In this document: one piece after another, positions 49,791-58,520 of the stretch
Layout: each line of letters opens with the position of its first letter
Position numbering within the stretch: the stretch's first letter is position 1
DNA from: Caldimicrobium sp.
Lineage (GTDB): Bacteria; Desulfobacterota; Thermodesulfobacteria; Thermodesulfobacteriales; Thermodesulfobacteriaceae
Length of the DNA: 60,098 nt
NCBI GenBank assembly: GCA_025060015.1
Contig: JANXDB010000063.1
Span: 1 to 60,098, forward strand
Direction: 5' to 3'
Program-made: the position numbers and the translations under genes
The notes under the pieces: generated by a model
What the model was told of the DNA's origin: nothing
The model's input: the letters and a program-made list of their open reading frames with translations, nothing else
Databases searched by the model: none

Positions 49791-52457
49791 CTAGAACCCA
49801 CCACCAATTTGAAAGTTTAAATTACTGCTATCTTCTTTTGGCTTTTTGTCAATATTGTAACCCCATTCAATTCTCAGGGGGCCAAGAGGTGATAGCCATC
49901 TTATACCCAATCCGACACTTTTTCTAATCTCTGAAGAAGAGAATTTGTACTTTTGACTCCAAACAGTCCCCATGTCATAAAACACCACTCCATTTAAATT
50001 TATAACCTTAAGTAAAGGGAAAATAGCTTCCATCTGAGTGTAAAACATCCTGGTTCCCCCTATCCTTTCTCCAGTGGTCTCGTCTCTGGGAGATATATCA
50101 CCGAATTTGTAACCCCTTACAGAGGATATACCTCCTAAATAAAACCTCTCAAACACAGGAACCCTTTTACCAGAACCCTCTGTCAGATAGCCATATCCTA
50201 AAACTAAATGACCTGTGATTTTGCCAACGGGAAAGTAGACCTGGTGTTCTCCTGTAAACTTAGCAAACTCTGCATCTCCTCCTAAAAATCCACCAGCGTA
50301 GCTAAAGCCAAGCTCATGGTACCAACCCTTTGTGGGCATGAAAAACCTGTTGCGGGAATCATAAAGTGCACCAATTTCAAAGGCACTGGTGACATGCATA
50401 TTTTTGGACTCCTGAATTATCAATGAGGCATTGCTTATCATGTCCTTTATCTTTGAATCATCGTAGCGATATCCTATATAGGCTGAAAACTCCGGTGTAA
50501 AGGTGTAACCTAATCTGAGGGAACCTCCAGTGCTGTCTTTGGTATAATCTTCATACTTGGTCTCATAGTTGTATAGTGACCATCCAAAGGAGTAGCGGGT
50601 ATCCCTAAAGTAGGGATCAAAAAAACTTAGGGAGTATTTACTGGAGCGGCTTCCAATTTTAGCTGAAATACTTACTTTTTGGCCTTTACCCAGCCAATTT
50701 CTCTGAGTGACATCTGTCATAAAGACAAATTTTTCACTAGAACTATAGGCTGCACCGATACTAAAGGTTCCAGTTAAGGCCTCCTTTACCTTAACTTTTA
50801 AGTTAAGATCTTCCTCCTTTGCTCCCTTCTCTTTTTCAATCTTAACGTCCTCAAAGAAGCCAAGCCTTCTCAAACGCTCTTCACTCTTTTCTAATCTCTT
50901 TCCAGAATAGGGCCAGCCCTCGCCTAAAAGAATTTCTCTTCTTATGACCTTGTCCCTGGTTCTAGTATTACCCTCAATCTCAATCCTGTTGATGTAAACA
51001 ATGGGGCCTTTGTCAACTTTAAAGGCTATCCTCAGGAGATTACCCTCAGGCAATTTATCATAGTCAGTGGTAACTTTGGCGTAGGCAAAGCCATAATGGG
51101 TAAAGAGATGGGTAATTAGCACTTCATCATTTTTCAGATCTCCAAGGTTAAAGACCTTACCTGGCTGGGTTTTTATCCTTTTTTGAATCTCCTCCACCGG
51201 GAAGAGATCCTGATCAATGATGACTTCCTTTACTTTATATTGAGGTCCCTCCTCAATGGGGATCTTGATTGTTACACCATCCTCTTCCTCTATTACCTGA
51301 GGCTCTCCAATTCTGACCTCAATGTATCCCCTGTTTTTGTATGTGCTCTCAATTCTTCCTAAATCTCTGTAAAGATAGGCTAAATTGTAGACACCAGGTT
51401 CAGCCCTTGGCTCAGCACCGGTGACCACAGTTAGATACCTTACATACTTCGCTATGGGTGAAAATACAGATCTCTCAGTTACTGAAAGATACCCTTTCAA
51501 TTCCTTATCAGATATAGCTCTATTACCCACAAACTCGATCTTTTTGATGAACTTTTTCTTTCCCTCTTTGATGTCAAAAATCAAGTTTACCTGAGCAGGA
51601 GCGATTTTTTCTGTTCTTAGGTTTATCTCTGTGTTGTGAAATCCAAGTTGTTCGTAGTAAGCTTTCAAATTTTCCAAGGCCTTGTTGATTCTCTCCGGAG
51701 TGGGTATATCTCCTGGTTTTAATTCTATGATCTTTGCAAGATCCTCCTTTTTACCCTCTTTCAGTCCCCTGAAAGTGATTTCTTTTACTGATTCCCTTTC
51801 CTCTACTTTAAATACCAAGATAACCCCTTTCTCACCCTCCTCTACAAGGGTCTCAACATTATCGAAATAACCAAGTTTAAAGAGGATCTTTATATCTTCA
51901 TTGACCTTTTTGGGATCTAAGATATCACCAGCCTTACTTTTTAGCTTTGGAAGAAGAAGATCCTCCCCTACTCTTCTGTTGCCAGAAAATCTTATCCTTT
52001 CAATGAATATCCTCTCTTTTAATATTCCCTCAAGCTCTCTAATAGTTGCAGAGATTGTCCCTTCAAGATCGTGGCTCTTACCCACCACATAAAAGAAAAG
52101 AGGTCCTTTTCTAGCCAAGGGGTATATCTTCCAATCCACACTGAGGGTGTCTTTGATAACAGTCATTTTTAGCTCTGCTATAGCGGTATATTCACCGGCT
52201 CTAAGAAGATTAGAGGCAGTGCTTTCTGGAAAATTTTTCCTCTCAAAGGTAAAGTTGGATACTCTGAGGCCCTCTTGAAGGGCAGACAGATACCTATTTA
52301 ATATTTCCTCTTTCAGAGGTTCTCCAAAACTGCTTATTTGATAGATCAAAATCTTTTCCTGGGCCGTTGAGGTGGAAGGCCACATAAGGGAGAGAAGGAT
52401 AACCAATAAAAGCAGAAGGAATCTAAACACAGTCCTCCCCTGAAAGATTTTTATCAA
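49791..52457 (-). CDS. bamA: Outer-membrane protein assembly factor BamA
   Basis: 888 residues. After a signal peptide (about 1-32) there is an extra domain (about 33-150) not seen in classical BamA. Five POTRA domains follow, starting near FIERIRFSGNRRVGED, VKEITFRGLKEG, FIKKIEFVGNRAISD, YKVKEVIIDQDLFPVEE and YINRIEIEGNTRTRDK. The 16-stranded barrel occupies about 560-888 and includes the VRGYKFGD loop motif. The last strand ends NLNFQIGGGF with terminal Phe, the expected beta-signal. It is downstream of lysS-lolC-lolD, an order known from delta-proteobacteria. Confidence 0.95.
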   Translation of the reverse strand: MIKIFQGRTVFRFLLLLLVILLSLMWPSTSTAQEKILIYQISSFGEPLKEEILNRYLSALQEGLRVSNFTFERKNFPESTASNLLRAGEYTAIAELKMTVIKDTLSVDWKIYPLARKGPLFFYVVGKSHDLEGTISATIRELEGILKERIFIERIRFSGNRRVGEDLLLPKLKSKAGDILDPKKVNEDIKILFKLGYFDNVETLVEEGEKGVILVFKVEERESVKEITFRGLKEGKKEDLAKIIELKPGDIPTPERINKALENLKAYYEQLGFHNTEINLRTEKIAPAQVNLIFDIKEGKKKFIKKIEFVGNRAISDKELKGYLSVTERSVFSPIAKYVRYLTVVTGAEPRAEPGVYNLAYLYRDLGRIESTYKNRGYIEVRIGEPQVIEEEDGVTIKIPIEEGPQYKVKEVIIDQDLFPVEEIQKRIKTQPGKVFNLGDLKNDEVLITHLFTHYGFAYAKVTTDYDKLPEGNLLRIAFKVDKGPIVYINRIEIEGNTRTRDKVIRREILLGEGWPYSGKRLEKSEERLRRLGFFEDVKIEKEKGAKEEDLNLKVKVKEALTGTFSIGAAYSSSEKFVFMTDVTQRNWLGKGQKVSISAKIGSRSSKYSLSFFDPYFRDTRYSFGWSLYNYETKYEDYTKDSTGGSLRLGYTFTPEFSAYIGYRYDDSKIKDMISNASLIIQESKNMHVTSAFEIGALYDSRNRFFMPTKGWYHELGFSYAGGFLGGDAEFAKFTGEHQVYFPVGKITGHLVLGYGYLTEGSGKRVPVFERFYLGGISSVRGYKFGDISPRDETTGERIGGTRMFYTQMEAIFPLLKVINLNGVVFYDMGTVWSQKYKFSSSEIRKSVGLGIRWLSPLGPLRIEWGYNIDKKPKEDSSNLNFQIGGGF

Positions 52458-53138
52458 CTATAATTCTACAAGAGAACCCTCTTTTAGTAAATAGACTTTA
52501 TCCATTTTTCTAGCTATCTCAAGATTATGAGTTACAAGGACCAAGGTCAGGCCTTGGTATTCATTTAACTCTAAGAAAAGTTGAATAACCTCCTTGGCAC
52601 TATCTGCATCGAGATTTCCCGTAGGCTCATCAGCAAGAAGGATTTGAGGATACAGAAAAATTGCTCTAGCTATAGCCACCCTCTGACGCTCACCTCCAGA
52701 CAAGGAGTAGACTTTTGACTCTCTCTTATCACTTAAACCAAGTCTCTCTAAGAGTTCCTCTGCCCTATCTTCAATTCTAGATTTTGCCCAACCTGCCATC
52801 ATGGCGGGTAAGATTATGTTTTCGTTAACATTGAGTTCAGGCATCAGGTGATAGAACTGAAAGACAAAGCCAAGCTTTTCTCTTCTTATTGATGAAAGTA
52901 ACTCCTCATCGGACCAATCAAGAGCCTTATTTTCAAAAAAGAGCTCTCCTTCATCTGGTCTGTCAAGGGTTCCCATGATGTTCAAAAGGGTTGTTTTCCC
53001 TGACCCTGAGGGCCCAACGATGGCTAACTTTTCTCCCTGCTCAATTTCAAGACTAACACCTCTTAAAACCTGAATAACTCTTTTGCCATTAAGATAACTC
53101 TTTTTGATGTTTTTTAAGGACAGCCACATGGGTTTCAT
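52458..53138 (-). CDS. lolD: Lipoprotein-releasing ABC transporter ATPase LolD
   Basis: 226 residues. Walker A IVGPSGSGKTTLLNIMG (about 41-57), Q-loop GFVFQFYHLMPELNV, the Lol-type signature SLSGGERQRVAIARA, Walker B ILLADEPTGNLD, and the H-loop LVTHNLEIA. Powers release of outer-membrane lipoproteins from the inner membrane with LolC/E. The start overlaps the lolC stop (ATGA). It is followed directly by bamA. Confidence 0.93.
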   Translation of the reverse strand: MKPMWLSLKNIKKSYLNGKRVIQVLRGVSLEIEQGEKLAIVGPSGSGKTTLLNIMGTLDRPDEGELFFENKALDWSDEELLSSIRREKLGFVFQFYHLMPELNVNENIILPAMMAGWAKSRIEDRAEELLERLGLSDKRESKVYSLSGGERQRVAIARAIFLYPQILLADEPTGNLDADSAKEVIQLFLELNEYQGLTLVLVTHNLEIARKMDKVYLLKEGSLVEL

Positions 53139-54355
53139 TCCTGCCTTAGGATCTCTGCAGGATGTAGAATAGAGGCTTTTTTGGCAGGATATAGAGAGGC
53201 TAACAGGCTTATCCCCATGGTGACCATGGCTATAATAACGAGATCAGTTATCTGAACGCTAACAGGCATATATTCCACAGGATAAACCTCACCTGGTAAT
53301 TTTATTACTGGATATTTGGAAAGTATTAGGGAGACAGCTATACCAAGGATAAGGCCGGCAAAAACTCCAAGCAGTGATAGTGTGAAACCTGCAAGAAAAA
53401 AAACCTTTAGAATATTCTTTGAAGTGGCACCTAAAGCCCTCAAAATGGCAATATCACCTTTCTTTTCCGAGACAAGCATTACCATGGCAGAGAGAACGGT
53501 GAAAAGAGAGACGGTAACCATCAGGGTTAACACTATAAACAATCCTAATTTCTCCATTTTCAGGGCAGAGAAGAGGTGGCGATTCCACTCTTGCCAATCA
53601 AAAATGGGAAAAGAGGGCCCCAAGCTCTTGGATAATATTCCCTTGTAATGCTCGGACTTAAAGGGATCTCTCAATTTTAGCTCTAGAGCAAGGTTTTTGC
53701 CCTGAAATCTCTCAAAATAAATGTCAAAGGGGGTAAATACCAAATTGAGGTCATAATCGTAAATGCCACTTTCAAAATAACCAACTATTTTTAAAGGAAT
53801 GACCTTTGGGAAGAAACCAAAGGGGGTGTAAAAGCCCTCCACGCTTAGCAGGGAGACCCTCTCTCCTTCTATGAGGCCAAGTTTATCCCTGAGTCTATTA
53901 CCTACTACCACAGGCAAAGTCTGGTTATCAAAAAGTTGAGTATTAAATTCAAATCTCTTGAATCCCCTTTCCATTTTGTAACTCTCCAAATCAACAGCCT
54001 TAAGGATGATTCCTACTGGTTGACCACCCTTTAAAATTAAACCCTGTTGGGAGGAGACCAGTTGGACACTTCTGAGTTCCTTTGCTGGAATATCCTTTCC
54101 AACTGCTTTAATCACCTCTTTCCCACGTTCAGGGGTATAGAGAGTGATACTTAGATGGGGATTTAGGCTTAATATCTTCTCTGTGACAACCTCTTTAAAT
54201 CCTGTAATTACCGCGTTAACTATCGTCAAGGAGGCAACACTCAGTGTTAGGCCTATAAAGGCTATAGTAGTAATAACCCCAGTAAAACGCTCTCTCTTAG
54301 GTGAGAAGATATATCTAAAGGCTAACCAGTATTCCCAAGAAAAAGATAATCTCAC
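53135..54355 (-). CDS. lolC: Lipoprotein-releasing ABC transporter permease LolC/LolE
   Basis: 406 residues. An N-terminal transmembrane helix (about 20-50, preceded by EYWLAFRYIFSPKRERF) is followed by a large periplasmic domain (about 55-260) and three C-terminal helices with FtsX features (EKKGDIAILRALGATSKNIL, YPAKKASILHPAEILR). As in other single-permease systems (LolF-like) one gene may serve both LolC and LolE roles, since no second permease is nearby. The GTG start overlaps the lysS stop. Confidence 0.9.
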   Translation of the reverse strand: MRLSFSWEYWLAFRYIFSPKRERFTGVITTIAFIGLTLSVASLTIVNAVITGFKEVVTEKILSLNPHLSITLYTPERGKEVIKAVGKDIPAKELRSVQLVSSQQGLILKGGQPVGIILKAVDLESYKMERGFKRFEFNTQLFDNQTLPVVVGNRLRDKLGLIEGERVSLLSVEGFYTPFGFFPKVIPLKIVGYFESGIYDYDLNLVFTPFDIYFERFQGKNLALELKLRDPFKSEHYKGILSKSLGPSFPIFDWQEWNRHLFSALKMEKLGLFIVLTLMVTVSLFTVLSAMVMLVSEKKGDIAILRALGATSKNILKVFFLAGFTLSLLGVFAGLILGIAVSLILSKYPVIKLPGEVYPVEYMPVSVQITDLVIIAMVTMGISLLASLYPAKKASILHPAEILRQE

Positions 54356-55845
54356 AAATCTTCCCGACGTCTCAGGTGAGGAAAGAGGATAACCTCTCTT
54401 ATGGTTGGTGAATCTGTTAAGAGCATCACCACTCTATCAATACCGATTCCCTCTCCAGCACAAGGGGGCATCCCATATTCTAAAGCTCTTAAAAAGTCTC
54501 TATCGATTTCAGGAGGAATCTCCTCATCTACCTCCCGAAGCTTGAGTTGTTCTTCAAAACGCTTTCCTTGATCAATTGGATCATTTAACTCTGAAAAGGC
54601 ATTGGCAATCTCTTTTCCCCCTACATAGAGTTCAAACCTCTCGGCAACTTCAGGATTTTTATCACTTCTCCTGGCAAGGGGAGAGACTTCAACGGGATAG
54701 TCCACTACAAAGGTTGGTTGAATAAGTTTGTTTTCCACCAACTCCTCAAATAATTTAGTCCACCATTTACCTATTCTAGGATCCTTCAAATTGAGCTCTA
54801 TACCCCTTTCCTTGGCAAAGTTGAAAAGCTTTTCCCTGTCATGAAGTATCTCCCCAGGAACCCCTCCAAACTCCTTTAGGGCATCGAGAAAATTAATCCT
54901 TCGAAAGGGGGGGGTAAAGTCGATGGTGTTTCCCTGGTATTCGATGGTCACTGTCCCAAAAAGATCCTGAACAAGTCCGTAAAAAATTTCCTCGGTTCTT
55001 CTCATTAGATCCTGATAGGTGGCATAGGCTTCGTAGAATTCTAACATGGTGAATTCTGGATTGTGCCTGCTTGAGACTCCCTCGTTTCTAAAATTCCTAT
55101 TCAACTCAAAGACCCTCTCAAAGCCTCCGACAAGAAGCCTTTTTAGATAGAGCTCTGGAGCGATCCTGAGATAAAGATTCATGTCCAGCGCATTGTGATA
55201 GGTGACAAAGGGTTTTGCTGCAGCACCGCCTACAATGGGTTGCATCATGGGAGTCTCTACTTCCATAAAGCCCTCTGAGATCAGATAGTCTCTAATATAC
55301 TGAATTATCCGCGTTCTTATTTTAAAAATGGCCCTTGCCTTAGGGTTCATAACGAGATCAAGATATCTCATACGATAACGAAGCTCCACGTCTTTAAGCC
55401 CGTGAAATTTCTCCGGTAAAGGCCTGAGGGCTTTGCTTAGAAGTTTAAAACTCTTTACCAAGATTGTGACCTCTCCTGTCTTGGTCTTGATAACTTTTCC
55501 CGTAAGGCCCAAGATATCTCCTAAATCTATGTATTTTTTGAAAAGATCAAATTCCTCAGGTGTAAGTTCTGATTTAGCAAGGAGGATCTGGATCTTATCA
55601 GTTTCATCCTGAATATGACCAAAGATCAGTTTTCCCATCTCTCTTTTGGCTACAAGTCTTCCTGCCAGGGTAAAGAGGCCCCTTCTCTTTTCTATTTCCT
55701 CGAGGTTTAGATCCTGATGTAGTTCTTTAATGTATTTAGCCTTGTCTTTGGGTTTGAAGTCATTTGGATATGGATTTATTCCCATCTCTAATAACTTTTC
55801 TAACTTTTCATGGCGCACCTTGATAAACTGCGCATCCTCTTGCAT
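54352..55845 (-). CDS. lysS: Lysyl-tRNA synthetase, class II
   Basis: 497 residues from ATG 55845, set by a GGAGG 7 nt upstream (55857-55853); the frame is open to a GTG at 55872. The N-terminal OB domain (about 55-165) binds the anticodon. Motif 1 region is GFMEVETPMMQPIVGGAAAK, motif 2 FELNRNFRNEG with HNPEFTMLEFYEAY, and motif 3 GEGIGIDRVVMLL. Upstream is xerC, downstream lolC overlaps by 4 nt. Confidence 0.96.
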   Translation of the reverse strand: MQEDAQFIKVRHEKLEKLLEMGINPYPNDFKPKDKAKYIKELHQDLNLEEIEKRRGLFTLAGRLVAKREMGKLIFGHIQDETDKIQILLAKSELTPEEFDLFKKYIDLGDILGLTGKVIKTKTGEVTILVKSFKLLSKALRPLPEKFHGLKDVELRYRMRYLDLVMNPKARAIFKIRTRIIQYIRDYLISEGFMEVETPMMQPIVGGAAAKPFVTYHNALDMNLYLRIAPELYLKRLLVGGFERVFELNRNFRNEGVSSRHNPEFTMLEFYEAYATYQDLMRRTEEIFYGLVQDLFGTVTIEYQGNTIDFTPPFRRINFLDALKEFGGVPGEILHDREKLFNFAKERGIELNLKDPRIGKWWTKLFEELVENKLIQPTFVVDYPVEVSPLARRSDKNPEVAERFELYVGGKEIANAFSELNDPIDQGKRFEEQLKLREVDEEIPPEIDRDFLRALEYGMPPCAGEGIGIDRVVMLLTDSPTIREVILFPHLRRREDL

Positions 55846-55905
55846 GGGCATTCCTCCAGGAGAATTTTTCACTATTTTATTACCAAAAGTCTCTTTTCCA
55901 AGGGC

Positions 55906-56808
55906 TTAGGGGTTCTCTTTAGACTTTGCTCGTGGATGAGCCCTGAGATATACCTTAAGAAGATATTCGTAGTTTACTTTAGTGTATCTTTGAGTTGTGA
56001 CAATGGAGCTGTGTCCAAGGAGTTCCTGAATGGAACGCAGATCCATACCTGCATTTAAAAGATGGGTAGCAAAGGCATGCCTTAGGGCATGGGGATGCAG
56101 CTTGCATAGGCCTAGAGAACTTCCCATCTTTCTTACCACCTCGTAGACCCACCTTTCTGTCAACCTGTCTCCGGACTTGTTGATTATAAGGTATTCGCTC
56201 TCCTTTCCAAGCCTTTTTAGAAGTGCCTCTCTCTTTTCAAGATAATCCAAAAGAGCCCTCTTTGAAGGGTGATTAAGGGGCACAAGTCTGTCCTTTTTCC
56301 CTTTGCCGGTGATCTTTAAGAAATCTCCATCAAAACTGATGTCATTCACCTTTATTGAAACCACCTCCGAGACCCGCAATCCACTACCATACATCAACTC
56401 AAGCAGAACTCTGTCTCTTGATCCCTTGAAATCATCGTCCCGCAGCTGGTTTAGGAGGGAATTCATCTCCTCTTCCAGAGGCACATAGGGCAATCTCTGT
56501 GGATGCCTCCCTGAATTCCACCTAAGATGGGGTAGTGATCTTAGCTTCCCTCTTTTGCGAAGAAATTTCAAAAAACTTCGCACAGCACTGATCTTTCTTG
56601 ACAATGACTCAACCTTCAAACCCCTTGATTTCAGTGTGAAAATAAAGGCCCTTAAGTGTATCTCCTTTATCTCCTCTAAATCCAGTGCCTCCTCTTCAAT
56701 AAACTGCCTGAATTGCTCTAGATCATTGGCATAGGACCTAATAGTATGATAGGAGTAATTTTTCTCCTTTTGCAGTGTCTCAAGAAAGTCGTTAATCCAG
56801 TTCTTCAT
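55906..56808 (-). CDS. Tyrosine recombinase XerC/XerD
   Basis: 300 residues from ATG 56808, which lies inside the end of the histidine-kinase gene (17-nt overlap). The N-terminal SAM-like domain (about 5-90) has YSYHTIRSYANDLEQFRQF. The catalytic set is Arg in YGSGLRVSEVV, Lys in ITGKGKKDRLVPL, HxxR in HALRHAFATHLL, His in ELLGHSSIVTTQRYT, and the Tyr nucleophile in the same segment. Length and motifs fit chromosomal dimer resolution at dif. It could act alone (XerH/XerA-like) as no partner is visible here. It lies next to lysS rather than in a mobile element. Confidence 0.9.
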   Translation of the reverse strand: MKNWINDFLETLQKEKNYSYHTIRSYANDLEQFRQFIEEEALDLEEIKEIHLRAFIFTLKSRGLKVESLSRKISAVRSFLKFLRKRGKLRSLPHLRWNSGRHPQRLPYVPLEEEMNSLLNQLRDDDFKGSRDRVLLELMYGSGLRVSEVVSIKVNDISFDGDFLKITGKGKKDRLVPLNHPSKRALLDYLEKREALLKRLGKESEYLIINKSGDRLTERWVYEVVRKMGSSLGLCKLHPHALRHAFATHLLNAGMDLRSIQELLGHSSIVTTQRYTKVNYEYLLKVYLRAHPRAKSKENP

Positions 56809-58519
56809 CAAGGAGCCTTTGTATCTTTGAGAGAACTTCATCGAATTTAAATGGTTTCAGCAATACCTTATCCTCTGAAAATTCAGAGAGAATGAAGAGA
56901 TCTCCCGTTATGTATAAAAATTTTATTTGAGGATAAAGTGACTTGAGCTTAGTAACGAGATCCCTACCACTCATTCCAGGAAGATTTAAATCTACGAGTA
57001 CCACATTAGGTTTGGGAAGATCTTGAAATTTCGCTAGGAGATCTTCTGCAGATGAAAAGTCATGGACTTTCATGCCCATTTCACAAAGAAATTCTCTAAG
57101 GGGCTCACGGATATCATTATCATCTTCCACAATAAAGACTACTTGATCCTTTATGGAAATTTTTTGGGTGGGAATGGAAAGACACTTCTCTGTAAAAAGG
57201 GGGACGTATATGTAAAAAGCAGTTCCTTTTCCAGCCTGACTTTCAACCTCAATGAACCCTTCTAGGGTCTTAATGTGATGATTCACAAGAAATAAACCCA
57301 AACCGCTTCCTTTGTCTTTTGTGGTGAAAAAGGGCTCAAATATATGAGGTAAAATATCCTTTGGTATACCAGGACCGGTATCTCTAATGGAAATTCTAAG
57401 GTACTTTTTATTTTTGATCTTGTCTTCATAGGTATTTAGGGAGATGAAAATCTCACCCTCACCCTTCATAGCATCTCTTGAGTTAGATAGAAAGTTAAGA
57501 AAAATATATCTCCAGAATACCGAATCACCATAGGTATATAGATTTTTGTAATATCCAAGATCAAGATAGAGACGAATCTTTTCACCGAGTATCAATTGAA
57601 AAACCTCTAGATTATCTCTTAGAAAATGGACCATATCCACTCTCTTGAATCTAAGCTCTTTGGTTTCTCTGCTGTAATCGAGAATAATTCGGTTTATATC
57701 TATCCAAGAAAAAATTGTCTTTTCAATTACAGAGAGAATATCCTCCATAGAAGTAAGTGGTGATCTTCTCAGCTGCTCTATGTAACTGAGAATAGTATGC
57801 AGGATGTTGTTAAAATCATGAACTAATCCTCTTAAAAACTCGGAAAAGGTCTGAGTTTTGTGAAGTTTTTCGATTTTTTGAGAGAGCTCTAGGTACTCTG
57901 AGATATCGGAGGCTATGGACACGATTACTGGGGCTCCATCCCAATCTTGAGTGATAAAACAATTCCAGCGAAAATTTTTGATCCGACCCAACTTATCCTC
58001 TAAAGCAAAAATGACCCCCTCTTCTTTGTATCCATTTTTGACGTGTTTACAATGTATTGCTGCCTTAGGTCTATCTAAATCCCACACCAAATCCTTAAGT
58101 AAGCTCTTCCCCAGAATTTCCTCTCGAGTGTAACCTAAAAACTTCTCACAAGTTTTATTTACGTAATAAATCTTATCATCTTTAATTAAAAAAACTATGA
58201 CTGGCAAATCTTCCATTAAATCGAACATAAAACCAAAAGAAGGCTTGTCTTTTCTTAATTCATTAAAATAGATAACTATATGTTGTTCATCTACTATGTT
58301 ACAATTTCCATAGAATATCTTATGCAAGGGATATTCTAGGGTAAGAATCAGTGTTTTATCCTTTTCAGGATCGATTTTTAGGTGAATTCCCTTCCTGAGG
58401 ATTTCATCAACAATTGGTTTAGCCTTGATATTATGATAAACAACATCTCTTGTCTTGGAATTTAATAAAATTAATGGATAATCGATATAATCTAAAGACT
58501 TAATTACTATATCATTCAT
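56792..58519 (-). CDS. Hybrid sensor histidine kinase (PAS-HK-REC)
   Basis: 575 residues, no membrane helices, so a cytosolic sensor. A poorly conserved N-terminal region (about 1-90) is followed by a PAS domain (about 100-215, VIVFLIKDDKIYYVNKTCEK). The phosphorylated His is near 234 in LVHDFNNILHT. The ATPase domain has NFLSNSRDAM, DTGPGIP and GSGLGLFLV. A C-terminal receiver (about 455-570) has acidic residues VEDDNDI, acceptor Asp near 509 in LVDLNLPGMSG, and Lys in LLKPF. With no output domain, signal must pass to another protein. It lies 1 nt after an MFS gene and overlaps xerC. Confidence 0.9.
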   Translation of the reverse strand: MNDIVIKSLDYIDYPLILLNSKTRDVVYHNIKAKPIVDEILRKGIHLKIDPEKDKTLILTLEYPLHKIFYGNCNIVDEQHIVIYFNELRKDKPSFGFMFDLMEDLPVIVFLIKDDKIYYVNKTCEKFLGYTREEILGKSLLKDLVWDLDRPKAAIHCKHVKNGYKEEGVIFALEDKLGRIKNFRWNCFITQDWDGAPVIVSIASDISEYLELSQKIEKLHKTQTFSEFLRGLVHDFNNILHTILSYIEQLRRSPLTSMEDILSVIEKTIFSWIDINRIILDYSRETKELRFKRVDMVHFLRDNLEVFQLILGEKIRLYLDLGYYKNLYTYGDSVFWRYIFLNFLSNSRDAMKGEGEIFISLNTYEDKIKNKKYLRISIRDTGPGIPKDILPHIFEPFFTTKDKGSGLGLFLVNHHIKTLEGFIEVESQAGKGTAFYIYVPLFTEKCLSIPTQKISIKDQVVFIVEDDNDIREPLREFLCEMGMKVHDFSSAEDLLAKFQDLPKPNVVLVDLNLPGMSGRDLVTKLKSLYPQIKFLYITGDLFILSEFSEDKVLLKPFKFDEVLSKIQRLLDEELD

Positions 58520-58520
58520 T

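Noticed and set aside
55906-56808. Xer recombinase as a phage or integron integrase
   Set aside because: It lies in a conserved housekeeping run with lysS, has XerC/D length and motifs, and no attachment site or cargo is seen.
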